Below, one piece after another: positions 61,436 through 64,000 of a DNA stretch of 64,000 nucleotides. The stretch covers positions 48,585 to 112,584 of the forward strand of contig JBGAGG010000014.1 in NCBI GenBank assembly GCA_044226845.1. Reading direction: 5' to 3'. The notes below the pieces were generated by a model. It was not told the DNA's origin, did no database searches, and saw nothing but the letters and a program-made list of their open reading frames with translations. A program made the position numbers and the translations under genes. Numbering within the stretch: position 1 is the first letter of the stretch; the number at the start of each line of letters is the position of its first letter. The stretch comes from JAFDZO01 sp044226845 (GTDB lineage: Bacteria > Bacteroidota > Ignavibacteria > Tepidaquicellales > Tepidaquicellaceae).

Positions 61436-61891
61436 TTATAGACTCAATTCAACCGGGTTTTGCGCACCGTGCGGATGCTCTTCACCTGTGTAAACTTTTA
61501 ATTTATGTATAAGTCTGTTGCCTAATCTTGTTTTCGGTAACATTCTTTTTACAGCGTACTCAATAATTCTTTCAGGATGCTTAGCCATCATTTCTTTGTA
61601 AGAAGTGATTGTCTGACCGCCCGGATATAATGAGTGTCTTTTGTAATTTTTTAATTCTTCTCTTTTAACGTTAATCTTAACTTTATCGGCGTTGATAACG
61701 ATTACCCAGTCACCTGAATCGGAATTCGGTGTGAATTTCGGATTGTATTTGCCTCTGATTCTCTTAGCGATTTCAGATGCAGCTCTTCCGAGGATCTTAT
61801 CTTTTAAGTCAACAACATACCAATTGCCTGCGTTTTCTGCAGCAGTAGCAAATTTAGTCGTTCTGATAGAATTTTTAATAGCGTCTTTCAT
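61436..61891 (-). CDS. rplM: 50S ribosomal protein L13
   Basis: A 151-residue L13 with WYVVDLKDKILGRAASEIAKRIRGK, and later KVYTGEEHPHGAQNPV. The start is the ATG at 61889-61891. It is the first gene of the rplM-rpsI pair. The 347-base gap upstream, shared with the divergent sensor gene, must hold both promoters. Confidence 0.97.
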   Translation of the reverse strand: MKDAIKNSIRTTKFATAAENAGNWYVVDLKDKILGRAASEIAKRIRGKYNPKFTPNSDSGDWVIVINADKVKINVKREELKNYKRHSLYPGGQTITSYKEMMAKHPERIIEYAVKRMLPKTRLGNRLIHKLKVYTGEEHPHGAQNPVELSL

Positions 61892-62238
61892 TGCAATAAC
61901 TCTAAAAATTTCGTAATCCTAAAATTACTAATAAAGGCTTTGAAAGTCAATGAAGAAGGAAGTCAAAATTCCTATTACTGGAACCTTACTATTTACATTG
62001 TAATAAGTCTCTTATATCCGTATTTATTCTTACGTATTTTTTTCTCAAACTCCGTAAAAAATGAAACTAATTACGATTTTTTAAAGTACTTTATTATATC
62101 GCACCTCTTAAAAAGTGAGTGCCGCAGAATAGTAAACTATCCTATTATTCTCTCCTTTCCTGTTAAAATAGGGTTTTAGTCGAATAAATTACCTCCCCTT
62201 ATTTATTCAATTAATATTTTTTTAATTTTAACACCCAA
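61892..62238. other. Gap between rplM and the PAS-domain gene
   Basis: No gene is supported in these 347 bases. A 79-codon plus-strand frame starts only at TTG and has no recognisable content. The stretch is AT-rich and should hold divergent promoters for rplM and for the sensor gene at 62239. I could not pick out a convincing promoter pair, terminator or repeat. Confidence 0.5.
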
Positions 62239-63852
62239 ATGAATAAACTGCTTCAAAGACAAATAAATAAATCCTTCGGAGATATTGACAACTTACCGGA
62301 ACAATATAAAACCTTCCTGAACCTTATTAGTGAATCGTATGATAATAATTATACTGACAGAAAAATGCTGGAAAGAGTTCTTGAACTGACATCTGATGAA
62401 ATGATGAAGATAAATGAAAAAATCAAAAAAGAATCTAAAGAAGCATTACAATTAGCAGATAACCGTCTAAAACATGCCGTTAAAGCTGCAAATGTAGGTA
62501 TTTGGGAATTTGACTTTGTAAATAACATAGTTATTTGGGATGATACAACTTACCGATTATATGGTCAGGACGGGCAGAATAAAACAGATGCAGCAACAGT
62601 CTGGATAAAGCACGTGCATCCGGAAGATCAGATAATAGCAGACATAGAGTTGAAGTCTGCAATAAACGGAGAAAAAGATTTTGATATTGAGTACCGTGTT
62701 ATATGGCCGGACGACTCAATCCATTACTTAAGAACAAAAGGAGTTCTTGAAACGGACGAAACCGGAAATGCCTCAAAAATAGTGGGGACTAAGTGGGATA
62801 TATCCGAGAAGAAAAAAGCACAGGAAAATATAAAACGGGAAAAAGAACTGGCTGACACTGTAATTAACAGTTTGCCGGTAATATTTTTTTTATTTAATAA
62901 AGAAGGAAAGTTTTTAAGATGGAATAAAAATTTATTGCAGGTATCAGGTTATTCAGAAGAAGAAATGACTTCTTTGCACCCGTTGAATTTTTTTCATGAA
63001 GATGAAAAAGAAAAAATGCAGAATGAAATAAGGATGGTACTGACTTACGGTCAGAGTGATTCTGAGGCAAGCATACTGACAAAATCTAAGAAAAAAATCC
63101 CCTATTATTTTAACTCCATTACAATAAACTATGAAGGACAGGAATGTGTTATAGGAACAGGTACAAATATCTCGGAAAGAAAACGAATGGAAGAAAATCT
63201 CAAAGCAAAAAATAAGGACCTTGAAGAGTTTGCTCATATAGTCTCGCATAACCTCAGAGCTCCGATAGCAAAAATACAAGGGCTTACATCACTGGTAAAC
63301 AGTGAAGATATAAGAACTAAGGAAAGCATGAATTTACTTGAATACATAAAAGATGAAGTGATAAATCTGGATAAAATTATAAAAGAAATGAACTCGATTA
63401 TCCGTGAGAAAGAATACATTAATTTTAAAAAAGCGACTGCAGAAAATAAATTACAAAATACCAAAATTAAAACCGTTTTTCATATTGACGATGACCCAAT
63501 AGTGAATATAATTTCAAAAAAAATTATTGAAAAAGTTGAGTTTGCCGAGAAAATTGAAATATATACCAGTGCCGGAAATGCTTTAGAAGAGCTGGATAAA
63601 AAATTCTCAACAGATAAAAAGGAATTACCTGAAGTGGTATTTCTTGACATTAACATGCCCGGTAAAAACGGATGGGATTTTCTAGATGAATTTGAAAGAA
63701 TGTGCGATGAAATAAAAAAGAACTGCAAGGTTTATATGCTCACATCCTCTATTGACCCCAGCGATGTAAAAAAATCTCAAAGCTATGAAACGGTAAAAGA
63801 TTTTATTATTAAACCTTTAACGAAAGAAAAACTCAGTAAACTGATTATTTAA
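62239..63852 (+). CDS. PAS-PAS-HisKA-REC signalling protein lacking a kinase ATPase domain
   Basis: A 537-residue cytoplasmic sensor. Residues 1-70 are a helical segment common in front of PAS kinases. PAS domain 1 is at about 75-190 and PAS domain 2 at about 205-315. A HisKA-like dimerisation helix follows, with H337 in FAHIVSHNLRAPI. After about residue 395, where an HATPase_c domain (N, G1, F, G2 boxes) is expected, there is only a short linker. A receiver domain then starts at KTVFHIDDDP, with phosphoacceptor D470, T502/S503 and K525. H337 may be phosphorylated in trans and pass phosphate to D470. Confidence 0.88.
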   Translation: MNKLLQRQINKSFGDIDNLPEQYKTFLNLISESYDNNYTDRKMLERVLELTSDEMMKINEKIKKESKEALQLADNRLKHAVKAANVGIWEFDFVNNIVIWDDTTYRLYGQDGQNKTDAATVWIKHVHPEDQIIADIELKSAINGEKDFDIEYRVIWPDDSIHYLRTKGVLETDETGNASKIVGTKWDISEKKKAQENIKREKELADTVINSLPVIFFLFNKEGKFLRWNKNLLQVSGYSEEEMTSLHPLNFFHEDEKEKMQNEIRMVLTYGQSDSEASILTKSKKKIPYYFNSITINYEGQECVIGTGTNISERKRMEENLKAKNKDLEEFAHIVSHNLRAPIAKIQGLTSLVNSEDIRTKESMNLLEYIKDEVINLDKIIKEMNSIIREKEYINFKKATAENKLQNTKIKTVFHIDDDPIVNIISKKIIEKVEFAEKIEIYTSAGNALEELDKKFSTDKKELPEVVFLDINMPGKNGWDFLDEFERMCDEIKKNCKVYMLTSSIDPSDVKKSQSYETVKDFIIKPLTKEKLSKLII

Positions 63853-64000
63853 TTTTCTTAAACGTCTTAGCAAACTCTTCTTTTCTGAATGAACAATCAT
63901 CCCTTTCTAAATCAAAATTGAGCGCGATTTCATTTATTGTGTATTCATACTTCGCCTCACCTCCGCAATTATCAGGAACACTGCCTGATGTAAACTGTAC
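63845..64000 (-). CDS. Unidentified protein, C-terminal fragment
   Basis: Only the last 51 codons and the TAA are inside the window. The visible end reads SGSVPDNCGGEAKYEYTINE and finishes FAKTFKKIK. I do not recognise it. The visible part contains two cysteines and the strand-like stretch IALNFDLERDDC. It overlaps the 3' end of the PAS-domain gene by 8 bases in convergent orientation. Confidence 0.5.
   Translation of the reverse strand, partial: VQFTSGSVPDNCGGEAKYEYTINEIALNFDLERDDCSFRKEEFAKTFKKIK

Noticed and set aside
61940..62179. 79-codon hydrophobic gene
   Set aside because: TTG start only, no family resemblance, AT-rich composition gives hydrophobic frames by chance, and it occupies a divergent promoter region.

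Overview
The window looks like a chromosome segment from an AT-rich Gram-negative bacterium of the Bacteroidota/Chlorobiota (FCB) group, most likely Ignavibacteria or a close relative. Two secreted proteins end in a type IX secretion (T9SS) sorting domain with the 'QNYPNPFNP' motif typical of that group. There is also a TonB-receptor-type carboxypeptidase-like N-terminus, an LPS Kdo transferase, and several genes that seem to start at TTG. These assignments come from reading the sequence; no database search was run.

Layout. 1-19.7 kb is mostly minus-strand housekeeping: a TonB-receptor fragment, small stress/unknown proteins, the heat-shock operon hrcA-grpE-dnaJ behind a CIRCE operator, a nitrilase-family amidohydrolase, a 5'-truncated glycosyltransferase, a lipoprotein, an M1 aminopeptidase, a DsrE-like protein, nadB, an aldo/keto reductase, an aminotransferase, an incomplete branched-chain amino acid ABC transporter (livM-livG-livF) and a TPR/beta-barrel protein. 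tRNA-Val(TAC) lies at 19.8 kb.

19.9-35.2 kb is an accessory, mosaic region. It holds a frameshifted T9SS protein, nine copies of a palindromic repeat found nowhere else in the window, a GIY-YIG nuclease, a SIR2-TPR protein of anti-phage type, an outer-membrane protein, a solitary large terminase with helix-turn-helix segments in front of it, and a restriction-modification operon (DNA methyltransferase, AIPR protein, TdeIII-like endonuclease). This is best read as a defence island. AT-rich defence genes alternate with less AT-rich genes.

35.3-51.9 kb returns to core metabolism and information genes: upp, a bifunctional RelA/SpoT enzyme, a TolB-like propeller, acpS, HAD, Fur, hbd, a frameshifted P-loop kinase, folC, nth, a GT9 glycosyltransferase, a peptide transporter, a T9SS Ycf48-like protein, prs and a 2-oxoacid dehydrogenase E2. 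51.9-54.5 kb is a second accessory patch. It has a DUF559 nuclease framed by inverted repeats and by 42-bp direct copies of a terminator, then a roughly 174-bp tandem repeat array in front of a subtilisin-like protease.

56.3-61.9 kb is the classic block rplM-rpsI, rpsB-tsf-pyrH-frr, followed by waaA, all on the minus strand. The end of the window holds a PAS-PAS-HisKA-REC protein that has no kinase ATPase domain, and the end of one unidentified gene.

Most notable: the methyltransferase-AIPR-TdeIII operon, the HTH-terminase orphan, the DUF559 unit bracketed by repeats, the promoter-like tandem array at 53.8-54.3 kb, and the sensor-receiver protein lacking an ATPase domain.
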